Assembly: GCA_024349765.1 (NCBI GenBank)
Contig: AP026073.1
Location: 2,108,001 to 2,172,000, forward strand
DNA length: 64,000 nt
Reading direction: 5' to 3'
From: Streptomyces nigrescens
GTDB taxonomy: Bacteria; Actinomycetota; Actinomycetes; Streptomycetales; Streptomycetaceae
The first letter of the stretch is position 1. Each line of letters opens with the position of its first letter. Under the pieces are notes generated by a model, which made no database searches, had not been told where the DNA came from, and worked only from the letters and a program-made list of their open reading frames with translations. This document shows, piece after piece, positions 42,060-51,274 of the stretch. A program made the position numbers and the translations under genes.

Positions 42060-43667
42060 ATGAATCGCAAGACCCTGGTGCTGCCGGCGCTGGCCGGTCT
42101 CCTTGCCCCCGTACTCGCAGCCTGTGGCAGCACGGACGGTGCGGGCGATGGCGGCGATCCGATCGTGGTGGGCGTCGCCGCCCAGATCGAGGCGACGAAG
42201 GCCGCGCCGGCCCCGCTCGACCCGGCGCAGGCCTACGACGTCGACGCGTGGAACGTGCTGCGCAGCACCCTGCAGACGCTGATGCGGCTGCCCCGCTCCG
42301 GCACCACGCCGGTGCCCGACGCGGCCGAGTCCTGCGGGTTCCGCGACACCCAGAACGAGCAGTACCGCTGCACCCTGCGCAGTGGCCTGAAGTTTTCGAA
42401 CGGTCATGCCCTGACGGCCGAGGACGTCAAGTTCTCCATCGACCGCATGCGGACCATCAACAACAGCAACGGCCCGGTGGCGCTGCTCGACGACATCGAC
42501 ACCGTCGAGACGCCGGACGCCAAGACGGTGGTCTTCCACCTCACCAAGCCGGACGCCACCTTCTCGCAGAAGCTCGCCACCCCGGCCGCGGCCATCGTCG
42601 ACAGCCAGGTGTACCCCAAGAACCGCCTGTACAACGGCTTCGACGTGGTCGGCTCCGGCCCGTACACCCTCAAGACCGAGCGCAGCGGCAACCACATCAC
42701 CAAGGCCGTCTTCACCAAGAACCCCGACTACAAGGGCGGGATGGGCGTGAAGAACGACAAGGTGGAGATGCGGTTCTTCGCGGACTCGGCGTCCACGGAG
42801 AAGGCGCTGCGCAAGGGCGACGTCGACCTGATGAACCGCGGGCTCGCGTCCGACCAGATCCGCGGTCTGGAGAACGCCCGCGACCAGCACATCGCCCTCC
42901 AGGAGATGCCGGGCCAGGAGATCCGCTACCTGGCCTTCAACACCAAGGCCCCGGCCGTCTCCAACAAGGCCGTGCGCCAGGCGATGGCACAGCTCGTCAA
43001 CCGCTCCGAGCTGGTGCGCAACGTCTACTCCTACACCAGCGACCCGCTCTACTCGATGGTGCCCACCGGCCTCACCGGGCACATCAACTCGTTCTTCACC
43101 AAGTACGGGAACCCCGGCGTCGCCGCCGCCCGGAAGACGCTGCAGCAGGCGAACATCACCACCCCGGTGAAGTTCACCCTCGCCTACACCACGAACCACT
43201 ACGGTCCCAGCAGCGGCCAGGAAGTCCGGGCGCTGCAGAAGCAGCTCAACGACTCCAAGCTGTTCGACGTCAGCCTCAAGGGAGTCGACAGCTGGCAGCA
43301 GTACCGCACCAACGCCCTGAGCGGTAAGTACACCGTCTACCACATGGGTTGGTTCGCCGACATTCCGGACGCCGACAACTACATCGCGCCGTTCATCGGC
43401 AAGCGGAACTTCCTCGGCATCCCCTACCGCAACGCCAAGATCGAGTCGCAGCTGATCCCGGCCAGCCGCCAGGAGACCGACCGCAACGCCGCGGGCGCCG
43501 ACTTCAAGCAGGCCCAGGACATCATCGCCGACGACGTCCCGCTGCTCCCGCTGTGGCAGGGCAAGCAGTACGTCGCCGCCCGCGACGACATCACCGGCAT
43601 CGGCTGGGCCCTCAACTCCGCCTCGGGCCTCCAGATCTGGGAGCTCGGCCGAGGCGTCTCCGACTGA
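42060..43667 (+). CDS. ABC transporter substrate-binding lipoprotein (SBP_bac_5), copy 1
   Basis: A 535-residue oligopeptide/nickel-type binding protein. The lipobox LAAC at about residue 21 marks a lipoprotein. The SBP_bac_5 fold signature is seen in CTLRSGLKFSNGHALTAEDVKFSIDRM and GSGPYTLK. It binds peptides or other ligands outside the cell for import. ATG 42060 has AAGGAACC upstream. It is followed 89 bases later by a clear paralogue of the same layout. No permease or ATPase gene is near, so the partners must be elsewhere. Confidence 0.88.
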   Translation: MNRKTLVLPALAGLLAPVLAACGSTDGAGDGGDPIVVGVAAQIEATKAAPAPLDPAQAYDVDAWNVLRSTLQTLMRLPRSGTTPVPDAAESCGFRDTQNEQYRCTLRSGLKFSNGHALTAEDVKFSIDRMRTINNSNGPVALLDDIDTVETPDAKTVVFHLTKPDATFSQKLATPAAAIVDSQVYPKNRLYNGFDVVGSGPYTLKTERSGNHITKAVFTKNPDYKGGMGVKNDKVEMRFFADSASTEKALRKGDVDLMNRGLASDQIRGLENARDQHIALQEMPGQEIRYLAFNTKAPAVSNKAVRQAMAQLVNRSELVRNVYSYTSDPLYSMVPTGLTGHINSFFTKYGNPGVAAARKTLQQANITTPVKFTLAYTTNHYGPSSGQEVRALQKQLNDSKLFDVSLKGVDSWQQYRTNALSGKYTVYHMGWFADIPDADNYIAPFIGKRNFLGIPYRNAKIESQLIPASRQETDRNAAGADFKQAQDIIADDVPLLPLWQGKQYVAARDDITGIGWALNSASGLQIWELGRGVSD

Positions 43668-43756
43668 CCCCCGCCGCATCCGCCCGGATGCGGCACACCC
43701 GCCGCGGTGTCCCCGCCGCGGCCCGACAGGCACCACCCAGAACGTGAGGACCTTTA

Positions 43757-45355
43757 GTGAGGAAGCGTGACCCGCGGCTGGCCGCCCCGATCGGAGCGGG
43801 GCTGGCGACAGCCCTGCTCGCGCTCGCCGGGTGCGGCACCGACGACTCGGCGGCGGCCGGCCACGGCGAGCCGGTCGTCATGGGAATGACGGACAAGGTC
43901 GTGGCCACCGACCCGGCGGCCGGCTACGACCCGGGGTCCTGGCTGCTGTTCAACAACGTCTTCCAGTCCCTGCTGAGCTTCCCCAAGGGCGGCACCACCC
44001 CCGAGCCGGAGGCCGCCCAGCGCTGCGGCTTCACCGACGCGGACAGCAAGGTCTACCGCTGCACCCTGAAGGACGGCCTCCACTTCAGCAACGGTGACGC
44101 GCTGACCTCGAAGGACGTCAAGTACTCCTTCGACCGCACCAAGCGGATCAAGGACAAGAACGGCCCCGCCGTGATGTTCGCGGCCCTCGACAAGGTCGAG
44201 ACGCCGGACGCCAAGACCGTGGTCTTCCACCTCAAGACGCCCGACGCCACCTTCCCCATGAAGATCGCCTCGGGCGCCGGCTCCATCGTCGACCACACCG
44301 CCTACCCGGCCGACCGGCTGCGCACCGACAACAAGGCCACCGGCTCCGGCGTCTACACCCTCAAGTCGTACGGCAAGGACCGGGCCGTCTTCGGCGTCAA
44401 CGGCTCCTACAAGGGCCCCGCCAAGGTCAAGAACTCCGGTATGACCGTGAAGTTCTTCGACGAGCCCGGCAAGCTCAAGAAGGCCGTCGAGAGCGGCGAC
44501 GTGGACCTCGCCTACCGCGGCCTGGCCATGAAGGACATCGCGCACCTGGACAACGCCTCCCTGAACCAGCAGCACGGCACCCAGGTCATCGAGGGCGGCA
44601 GCGCCGAGGCCATGTACATGGTCTTCAACATGAAGGACCCGGTCGCCAAGCAGGCCGGCGTCCGCAAGGCGATCGCCTACCTCCTGGACCGCTCCACCCT
44701 CGTCCGGGACGTCTACCAGCGCACCGCCGAACCGCTCTACTCGGTCGTCCCGGCCGGCATCACCGGCCACAGCACCTCGTTCTTCAACACCTACGGCGAC
44801 CGCCCGCAGCCCGACAAGGCCAAGGCCGCGCTGCGCGCCTCCGGCCTGTCCGGCAAGGTGCCGCTGACCCTGTGGGCCACCCCCGACCGGTTCGGCCCCG
44901 GCACCGTCCCGGCCTTCCAGGAGATCGCCCAACAGCTCAACGCCAGCGGCCTGTTCGACGCCAAGGTGCGCTCCGTGCCCACCGACGAGTACGAAAAGGG
45001 CGTGGCCGACGGCCGGTTCGGCGTCTACGTCAAGGGCTGGATCCCCGACTATCCGGACCCGGACAACTTCACCCAGCCGTTCTTCGGCAAGGACAGCGTG
45101 CTGTCCAACCACTACAACTCGCCCGCCATCACCGGCCGGCTGCTGCCCAAGACGGCCGACGAGCAGAACCGCGCCGCCACCAAGGGGACGTTCCGCGAGC
45201 TGCAGGACATCGTCGCCCGCGACGTGCCGATCATCCCGATATGGCAGGGCAAGCAGTACGCGGTGGCCCGCAACGGCGTCACCGGACTGGAGTGGACCCT
45301 GGACGCCTCGACCGTCTTCCGGTTCTGGGAGATCAGCAAGGCGTCCGACGCCTGA
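43757..45355 (+). CDS. ABC transporter substrate-binding lipoprotein (SBP_bac_5), copy 2
   Basis: A 532-residue paralogue of the preceding gene. It shares blocks such as VETPDAKTVVFHL, SGVYTLKSYG, AEPLYSVVPAGITGH and PIIPIWQGKQYAVAR. The signal peptide ends in the lipobox LAGC. The start is GTG 43757 with GTGAGGA upstream. It probably arose by tandem duplication of copy 1 and diverged, perhaps giving a different ligand range to one shared transporter. Confidence 0.88.
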   Translation: MRKRDPRLAAPIGAGLATALLALAGCGTDDSAAAGHGEPVVMGMTDKVVATDPAAGYDPGSWLLFNNVFQSLLSFPKGGTTPEPEAAQRCGFTDADSKVYRCTLKDGLHFSNGDALTSKDVKYSFDRTKRIKDKNGPAVMFAALDKVETPDAKTVVFHLKTPDATFPMKIASGAGSIVDHTAYPADRLRTDNKATGSGVYTLKSYGKDRAVFGVNGSYKGPAKVKNSGMTVKFFDEPGKLKKAVESGDVDLAYRGLAMKDIAHLDNASLNQQHGTQVIEGGSAEAMYMVFNMKDPVAKQAGVRKAIAYLLDRSTLVRDVYQRTAEPLYSVVPAGITGHSTSFFNTYGDRPQPDKAKAALRASGLSGKVPLTLWATPDRFGPGTVPAFQEIAQQLNASGLFDAKVRSVPTDEYEKGVADGRFGVYVKGWIPDYPDPDNFTQPFFGKDSVLSNHYNSPAITGRLLPKTADEQNRAATKGTFRELQDIVARDVPIIPIWQGKQYAVARNGVTGLEWTLDASTVFRFWEISKASDA

Positions 45356-45386
45356 CGCACGCCCTGACGGACACACCGCACGACAG

Positions 45387-45426
45387 CGGGGCCGGTCCGG
45401 GAGGACTTCCTCCCGGACCGGCCCCG
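45387..45426. terminator. Terminator after the binding-protein pair
   Basis: A perfect 18-bp stem (45387-45404 with 45409-45426) with loop ACTT, lying between convergent genes. The arm starts CGGGGCCGGTCC. Confidence 0.82.
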
Positions 45427-45513
45427 CCGCCGTACCCGGCCCCACGAGCGCCGTGAACGCCCGCCGTGCCGTACGAGCCGCCGCCGCGCGGCTCCTGGGT
45501 CCCGCGGGCCCGG

Positions 45514-46185
45514 CTACTGCGCTCCCGGGCGCACCAGGCCGCTCTCGTACGCGTACACCGCCGCCTGCACCCGGTCGCGCAGCCCCAGCTTCGTCAGCAC
45601 GTGGCCCACATGCGTCTTGACCGTCGTCTCGCTGACGAACAGGTCCGCCGCGATCTCCGCGTTCGACAACCCGCGCGCGACCAGCTTGAGCACCTCCACC
45701 TCCCGCTCGGTGAGGGTGTGCAGGGTGTCCGGCACCGGCTCCTCACCCGACGGCAGATGACCGGCGTACTTGTCCAGCAGCCGGCGGGTGATGCTCGGCG
45801 CCAGCATCGCCTCGCCCGCCGCCACCACCCGGATCGCCTGCACCAGCTCGTTCGCCGGCGCGTCCTTCAGCAGGAACCCGCTGGCCCCCGCCCGCAGCGC
45901 CTCGACGACGTACTCGTCCAGGTCGAAGGTCGTCAGCACCAGCACCTTCGCCGGCCCGTCCTTCGCCGGACCGGTGATCTGCCGGGTCGCCTCGACCCCG
46001 TCCATCCGGGGCATCCGGATGTCCATCAGCACCACATCGGGCTGCAGCGCGCGCACCTGCTCCAGCGCCTGCAGGCCGTCACCGGCCTCACCGACGACGG
46101 CCAGGTCCTGCTCCGCCTCCAGAATCATCCGGAATCCCGTACGCAGCAGGGGCTGGTCGTCGACCAGCAGGACGCGGATGGCCAC
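45514..46185 (-). CDS. NarL/LuxR-family response regulator
   Basis: A 223-residue regulator. The receiver domain (1 to about 120) has acidic pocket Asp9/Asp10, phosphoacceptor Asp55 (VVLMDIRMPR) and conserved Lys in FLLKDA. A C-terminal LuxR helix-turn-helix follows (about 155-215; LTEREVEVLKLVARGLSNAEIA in part). The start is GTG at 46183-46185 behind AAGGAGAG. No histidine kinase gene is adjacent, so it is an orphan here. Its targets are unknown. Confidence 0.92.
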   Translation of the reverse strand: MAIRVLLVDDQPLLRTGFRMILEAEQDLAVVGEAGDGLQALEQVRALQPDVVLMDIRMPRMDGVEATRQITGPAKDGPAKVLVLTTFDLDEYVVEALRAGASGFLLKDAPANELVQAIRVVAAGEAMLAPSITRRLLDKYAGHLPSGEEPVPDTLHTLTEREVEVLKLVARGLSNAEIAADLFVSETTVKTHVGHVLTKLGLRDRVQAAVYAYESGLVRPGAQ

Positions 46186-46267
46186 GAGCTCTCCTTCGTT
46201 AGATCGGCTCCATTCTGCCCTGCGGCACCCCGCCGCCGTCCCCCGGGCGCACGGGCAGCGACCGTGC

Positions 46268-47221
46268 TTACCGGGAGCCAACCCCCGAGCCCCCGGCCGA
46301 AGCCCCGCCCGCCGCCCTCACCGGCAACGGATACACCGGGGGAGTACCGCCGAATTCCGGGCAGTGCGCCCGGTGGTCGCACCAGCCGCACAGCTTCGTC
46401 GGCCGCGGCCGCCAGTCGCCGGTCTCCGTCGCCAGCCGGATCGCCTCCCACAGCGCCAGCAACTTCCGCTCCACCGCGAGCAGATCGGCCTCACCCGGGT
46501 CGTACGTCCGCACCTCGCCGCTGCCCAGGTAGACCAGCTGGAGCCGCCGCGGCACCACACCCCGCAGCCGCCACACCACCAGCGCGTAGAACTTCATCTG
46601 GAACAGCGCGCCCTCGGCGAACTCCGGCCGCGGCGCCTTCCCCGTCTTGTAGTCGACGATCCGCACCTCGCCCGTCGGCGCGACGTCCACCCGGTCGATG
46701 AAGCCCCGCAGCCGCAGCCCCGACGCGAGCTCCGTCTCGACGTACAGCTCACGGTCGGCCGGCTCCAGCCGCTGCGGATCCTCCAGCGAGAACCACCGCT
46801 CCACCAGCGCCTCGGCCTCCGCCAGCCACGCCGCCAGCCGCTCGCCCTCCGGATCGTCCGCGAACAGCTCCGCCAGCTCCGGCCGCTTGGCCAGCAGCCG
46901 CTCCCACTCGCCCGGCACCATGGCGCGCGCCCCCGCCGCCGTACGCGCCGCCGCCGGGGCGTCGAAGAGCCGCTCCAGCACCGCATGGACCACCGTGCCC
47001 CGGGTCGCCGCCGGGCTCGGCTTCTCCGGCAGCCGGTCGATCACCCGGAAGCGGTAGAGCAACGGGCACTGCATGAAATCGCTCGCCCGCGACGGCGACA
47101 GCGCCGCCGGCGGCCGCGCCGGCTCCCCGCCCCGCTCCCCGGCGGCCCCCGCGCCGGACCCCTCCTGGGCGTCCTGCACACCCTGCGTGCCCGCCCCGTC
47201 CTGCTCCGTGCTCCATCCCAT
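46268..47221 (-). CDS. RecB-like PD-(D/E)XK nuclease, probable 4Fe-4S type
   Basis: A 317-residue single-domain nuclease of the RecB/AddB/Cas4-like group. Active-site elements are HAVLERLF (His80), GFIDRVDV (metal Asp) and IVDYKTGK (188-195). Four cysteines (Cys52 and the cluster CGWCDHRAHC with Cys278, Cys281, Cys287) are spaced like the iron-sulfur staple of AddB and Cas4. The N-terminal 40 residues are Gly/Glu-rich. It likely processes DNA ends, but no helicase partner is nearby. Start ATG at 47219-47221. Confidence 0.85.
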   Translation of the reverse strand: MGWSTEQDGAGTQGVQDAQEGSGAGAAGERGGEPARPPAALSPSRASDFMQCPLLYRFRVIDRLPEKPSPAATRGTVVHAVLERLFDAPAAARTAAGARAMVPGEWERLLAKRPELAELFADDPEGERLAAWLAEAEALVERWFSLEDPQRLEPADRELYVETELASGLRLRGFIDRVDVAPTGEVRIVDYKTGKAPRPEFAEGALFQMKFYALVVWRLRGVVPRRLQLVYLGSGEVRTYDPGEADLLAVERKLLALWEAIRLATETGDWRPRPTKLCGWCDHRAHCPEFGGTPPVYPLPVRAAGGASAGGSGVGSR

Positions 47222-47397
47222 GGCACAAAACCCTACGGCCCGCCACCGACAGGCGCGGACGGGCCTGCACCCTCAGGCGCCCCGCAACGGACCGGCGCAC
47301 GCCACTCCGCATACCATCGACGCCGGACCCCTGCGCCCTGCATGATCGGGATATCAGGCCGAGCAGGGGCGAAAGCCGTATTCGATGAGGGGACACC

Positions 47398-48651
47398 GTG
47401 GACGAGAGCGGGAAGCCGCAGGACCCCGAGGAGTCCGTGCGGCCCCAGCCGCCCGAGCCGCCCAAGGGCGAGGGCCCCAAGGCGCCCCCGCCGTCCGGGA
47501 AGCGCGGCGGCGGCATCCTGATGGGCCGTCCCTTCGGCGTGCCCGTCTACGTGGCCCCCAGCTGGTTCCTGGTCGCCGCCCTGATCACCTGGGTCTTCGG
47601 CGGGCAACTGGAGCGCGTACTGCCCGAGCTCGGCGCCGCCCGCTACCTCGTCTCGCTCTTCTTCGCCGTCGCCTTCTACGCCTCGGTCCTCGTCCACGAG
47701 CTGGCCCACACGGTCGCCGCGCTCCGCTTCAAGCTCCCCGTCCGCCGCATCCAGCTCCAGTTCTTCGGCGGCGTCTCGGAGATCGAGAAGGAGAGCGAGA
47801 GCCCCGGCCGGGAATTCGTCCTCGCCTTCGTCGGCCCGCTGCTCTCCCTCGTCCTCGCCGCCGTCTTCTACGCCGGGATGCAGCTGGTCGAACCGGGCAC
47901 GGTCCCGGGCGTCCTGCTCGCCGGCCTGATGATCTCCAACCTCATCGTCGCGCTCTTCAACCTGCTGCCCGGCCTGCCCCTCGACGGCGGCCGGATGCTC
48001 CGCGCCGTCGTCTGGAAGATCACCGGCAGGCCGATGAGCGGCACCATCGCCGCCGCCTGGGTCGGCCGCGCCCTCGCCGTCACCGTCCTCATCGGCCTGC
48101 CGCTGCTCACCCACACCGGCGCCCTCGGCAACGCCCGCCCCGAGATCGGCGACGCCGACTCCCTCACCGACGCCCTGCTCGCCGCGATCCTCGCCGCCAT
48201 CATCTGGACCGGCGCCGGCAACAGCCTGCGCATGGCCCGGCTCCGCGAACGCCTCCCCGAGCTCACCGCCCGCACCCTCACCCGGCGCGCGGTGCCCGTC
48301 GAGACCGCCACCCCGCTCTCCGAGGCCCTGCGCCGCGCCAACGACGCGGGAGCCCGCGCCCTGGTCGTCGTCGACCCCCAGGGCATGCCCACCGCCCTCG
48401 TCCGCGAGGCCGCCATCGTCGGCGTCCCGGACCACCGCCGCCCCTGGGTCCCCGTCGGCACCCTCGCCCAGGACCTCAAGGACGGCATGCGGGTCTCCGC
48501 CGAGCTCGCCGGGGAGGACCTGCTGGAATACCTCCGCGCCACCCCCGCCACCGAATACCTCGTCGTCGAGCGGACCGGCGAGATCTACGGCGTCCTCTCC
48601 ACCGCCGACGTCGAGCGCGCCTTCGTCTCGGCGATGGCGCGCCCCAACTAG
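47398..48651 (+). CDS. Site-2 protease family zinc metalloprotease with CBS-like region
   Basis: A 417-residue membrane protease. It has a cytoplasmic Pro-rich start (1-40), then membrane helices with the active site HELAH (100-104) and the third zinc ligand in PLDGGRML (Asp196). More helices follow to about residue 285, then a C-terminal CBS-type region (about 290-410; PLSEALRRANDAGARALVVVD). Such enzymes cut transmembrane segments, often of anti-sigma factors. The substrate is unknown. The GTG start 47398 follows GAGGGGACACC. It precedes trmI by 82 bases. Confidence 0.9.
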   Translation: MDESGKPQDPEESVRPQPPEPPKGEGPKAPPPSGKRGGGILMGRPFGVPVYVAPSWFLVAALITWVFGGQLERVLPELGAARYLVSLFFAVAFYASVLVHELAHTVAALRFKLPVRRIQLQFFGGVSEIEKESESPGREFVLAFVGPLLSLVLAAVFYAGMQLVEPGTVPGVLLAGLMISNLIVALFNLLPGLPLDGGRMLRAVVWKITGRPMSGTIAAAWVGRALAVTVLIGLPLLTHTGALGNARPEIGDADSLTDALLAAILAAIIWTGAGNSLRMARLRERLPELTARTLTRRAVPVETATPLSEALRRANDAGARALVVVDPQGMPTALVREAAIVGVPDHRRPWVPVGTLAQDLKDGMRVSAELAGEDLLEYLRATPATEYLVVERTGEIYGVLSTADVERAFVSAMARPN

Positions 48652-48733
48652 GGCTCCGCCCGCCCCCGAGCCGCGGCCGGTGCCCCACTCGCCCGTGGTC
48701 AGTGGCGGCCCCACGGCCCGGTAGGCTGGTCAC

Positions 48734-49681
48734 ATGTCCGAACCGACCGGTGCCGCCCGCCGTCGCGGGCCCTTCAAGGTCGGGGACCAGGTCCAGCTCA
48801 CCGACCCCAAGGGACGCCACTACACCTTCACGCTCGAAGAGGGCAAGAGCTTCCACACCCACAAGGGAGCCTTCCCCCACGACGAGCTGATCGGTGCTCC
48901 CGAGGGCAGCGTTGTCCGTACCACCGGGAACGTCGCCTACCTCGCGCTGCGCCCGCTGCTCCCCGACTACGTCCTGTCCATGCCCCGCGGCGCCGCCGTG
49001 GTCTACCCCAAGGACGCGGGGCAGATCCTGGCGATGGCCGACATCTTCCCCGGCGCCCGCGTCGTCGAGGCGGGGGTGGGTTCCGGCTCGCTCAGCAGCT
49101 TCCTGCTGCGCGCCATCGGCGACGACGGCATGCTGCACTCCTACGAGCGCCGCGCCGACTTCGCCGAGATCGCCACGCAGAACGTCGAGCGCTACTTCGG
49201 CGGCCCGCACCCGGCGTGGACGCTCACCGTCGGTGACCTCCAGGACAATCTCTCCGACACCGACGTCGACCGCGTCATCCTGGACATGCTCGCCCCCTGG
49301 GAGTGCCTGGAGGCCGTCTCCAAGGCCCTGGTGCCCGGCGGCATCCTCTGCGCCTACGTCGCGACCACCACCCAGCTGGCCCGCACCGTCGAGGCGATCC
49401 GCGAGCACGGCACCTTCAACGAGCCGTCGGCCTGGGAAACCATGGTCCGCACCTGGCACGTCGAGGGCCTCGCGGTCCGCCCCGACCACCGCATGATCGG
49501 CCACACCGGCTTCCTGCTCACCGCCCGCCGCCTCGCCGACGGCGTGGAGCCCCCGCTCCGCCGCCGCCGCCCGGCCAAGGGCGCGTACGGTGAGGACTAC
49601 ACCGGCCCGGGCGGCCGCGAGAAGGCAGCCGGCAAGGACAAGGGCCCGGCCGCCACGGACGAGCCCACCGACGGCGCCTGA
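48734..49681 (+). CDS. trmI: tRNA (adenine-58-N1)-methyltransferase TrmI
   Basis: A 315-residue AdoMet-dependent methyltransferase that makes m1A58 in the T-loop of tRNAs. An N-terminal small beta domain is followed by a Rossmann domain with the AdoMet loop VVEAGVGSGSLSSFLL (111 on) and VILDMLAPWECL. Neighbourhood with the proteasome genes is a standing actinobacterial arrangement. TAGGCT (48722-48727) ends six bases before the ATG and there is no ribosome binding site, so the mRNA is probably leaderless. The C-terminal 40 residues are charged and probably disordered. Confidence 0.94.
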   Translation: MSEPTGAARRRGPFKVGDQVQLTDPKGRHYTFTLEEGKSFHTHKGAFPHDELIGAPEGSVVRTTGNVAYLALRPLLPDYVLSMPRGAAVVYPKDAGQILAMADIFPGARVVEAGVGSGSLSSFLLRAIGDDGMLHSYERRADFAEIATQNVERYFGGPHPAWTLTVGDLQDNLSDTDVDRVILDMLAPWECLEAVSKALVPGGILCAYVATTTQLARTVEAIREHGTFNEPSAWETMVRTWHVEGLAVRPDHRMIGHTGFLLTARRLADGVEPPLRRRRPAKGAYGEDYTGPGGREKAAGKDKGPAATDEPTDGA

Positions 49682-50089
49682 CCCGCCGCCGGCCCCGCCG
49701 ACAACCTCCACACACCGTCACCGGCCGCCCGCAACCGGCCACCGAACCCCTGGGCGCCGCCGCCGAGTTCCCCACCGGAACCCGCCGGCGGCGCCTCCCG
49801 TTCCCCACCCCCCAGGAACGACCGCCCCGCCCCCGGGGAACCGCTGGCACCGCCGCCTCCCGTCCCCGGCCACGGCACCCCCGGGAACCCCCACCGTCCC
49901 CCCTCCGTTCACCGGTCAGGGGCTCGCGCGACCCCTAAGGGACCCCCCTACGGCAACCGTTACGGATCCCCTACGGAACCCCTACGGGAAACCCGGAAAA
50001 CTCCGGTCCCGCTGGTTCCTTGCCGCCCTGTCCTGTGGAACGATGCTGGGCACTCCCACCGGCACAGCACTTCACAGGAGTTACCCCGC
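49682..50089. other. 408-base non-coding interval with CCTACGG repeats
   Basis: A very C-rich interval (long runs of CC on the plus strand) without a plausible gene. Its last third (about 49930-49995) repeats the motif CCTACGG or close variants (CCCTAAGGG, CCTACGGCA, GTTACGGATC, CCTACGGAAC, CCTACGGGAA) at intervals of about 10-15 bases. The ribosome binding site of the next gene (CAGGAG, 50075-50080) is at its end. No terminator with a T run is seen after trmI. Confidence 0.6.
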
Positions 50090-50671
50090 GTGCAGCCCAT
50101 GGCAGGCCAGGACCTCTTGCACACCCAGCCGCGCCCCATGCACTGGCTCGCCACCGCCACCGCCCTCTCGGCGGTCGTCGCGGCCGCGTCCTTCGTCCAG
50201 CCCCCCGACGCCACGGCCACCACCTCCCGCAACGCCCAGGCCGGCCGGCACTCCTCCGCCCCCGATCCCGGCAAGGTCACGTTCCCCGTCACCTGCGGCC
50301 CCAACCGCTCCGAGGTGGTCAAGAAGGCGTCCGGAGACCTCGACGGCGACGGCACGACCGAGACGGTCGCCGTGGTCCGCTGCCACAGCGACACCGGCAC
50401 CCCGCCCAGTGGCGTCTATGTCCTCGCCCACCCCACCGACCCGCAGGCCGCCCCGCGCATCGTGGCGACCCTCGTCGCCCCCGCCCAGCAGCTCAGCGTC
50501 CAGTCCCTGGTGGTGAAGGACGAGGTGATCGCGGCGGGGCTGCTGGGCTACTCCGACCTGAACGTGCCGCGCTGCTGCCCCGACGTGCACAAGAGCGTCA
50601 AATGGCAATGGCGGGACGGGAAGTTCATCCAGACCGAACTGCCCGCCGCGGCGGGCACCAAGGGTGCCTGA
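50090..50671 (+). CDS. Secreted hypothetical protein with DxDxDG loop
   Basis: A 193-residue exported protein. An N-terminal hydrophobic segment (about 18-37, WLATATALSAVVAAASFV) is likely a signal peptide or signal anchor. A calcium-loop-like GDLDGDGTTETVAVV follows, as in FG-GAP/VCBS repeats, with four cysteines in the mature part (VTCGP, VRCHS, RCCPD). The function is unknown. GTG 50090 follows AGGAG ten bases upstream. It is conserved near trmI and the proteasome genes in streptomycetes as far as I recall. Confidence 0.75.
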   Translation: MQPMAGQDLLHTQPRPMHWLATATALSAVVAAASFVQPPDATATTSRNAQAGRHSSAPDPGKVTFPVTCGPNRSEVVKKASGDLDGDGTTETVAVVRCHSDTGTPPSGVYVLAHPTDPQAAPRIVATLVAPAQQLSVQSLVVKDEVIAAGLLGYSDLNVPRCCPDVHKSVKWQWRDGKFIQTELPAAAGTKGA

Positions 50672-50731
50672 GCCGCTACAGCAGGTATGCGGAGGGAGCT
50701 TTCCGCTTCCTCCGGTTCACTCAGCGTCGGT

Positions 50732-51025
50732 TCACTCGGCGTCCGGGCCGTAGACCTCGACGCGGTCGCTGACCCGGCGCACGTGGATGCAGTCCCCGGG
50801 GCACTCCTTCGCCGAGTCCCGGACGTCGGCGAGCAGCTTCAGCGGGACGGGCGTTGTGGCGCCCTCCTCCTGGAGGAGCTCGTCATCGGCGCTCTTCACA
50901 TAGGCCAGGCCGTCGATGTCCAGCTCGAAGACCTCCGGCGCGTACTGCGCACAGATGCCGTCCCCGGTGCAGAGATCCTGGTCGATCCAGACTTCCAGCT
51001 CTGGGGCTTCGTCCTGCGCGGTCAT
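50732..51025 (-). CDS. Small ferredoxin ([3Fe-4S]-type spacing)
   Basis: A 97-residue acidic electron carrier. The cluster ligands are Cys-x5-Cys in DLCTGDGICAQYAPEVF and a third Cys in AKECPGDCI, typical of [3Fe-4S] ferredoxins of actinobacteria (one further Cys is nearby). Such proteins usually give electrons to cytochrome P450s or other oxygenases, but none is coded here. ATG at 51023-51025. It is divergent from arc, with about 250 bases between them. Confidence 0.9.
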   Translation of the reverse strand: MTAQDEAPELEVWIDQDLCTGDGICAQYAPEVFELDIDGLAYVKSADDELLQEEGATTPVPLKLLADVRDSAKECPGDCIHVRRVSDRVEVYGPDAE

Positions 51026-51274
51026 CTCGCCTGCCGTTCCTGCGTACGTGAACCGTTTTTGTCTAAGTGGCGCCAGCCCTGACGGGTGTTGACCGACTCG
51101 ACGATACAACCGCTCGCTTTCCGATGTTGATGGGTGGGTATTCCCTTGGCGGGAGGACGTGCGCAAGGGTGAAGATCGGACACACCCCGACAGTCTTTTC
51201 GATCTAGGGGTTTCAACCTGCACCGGCCCAGGTAGGGTCAGGAAGCGTCCAGCTCCTTGGAGGAGGTGAGGACC

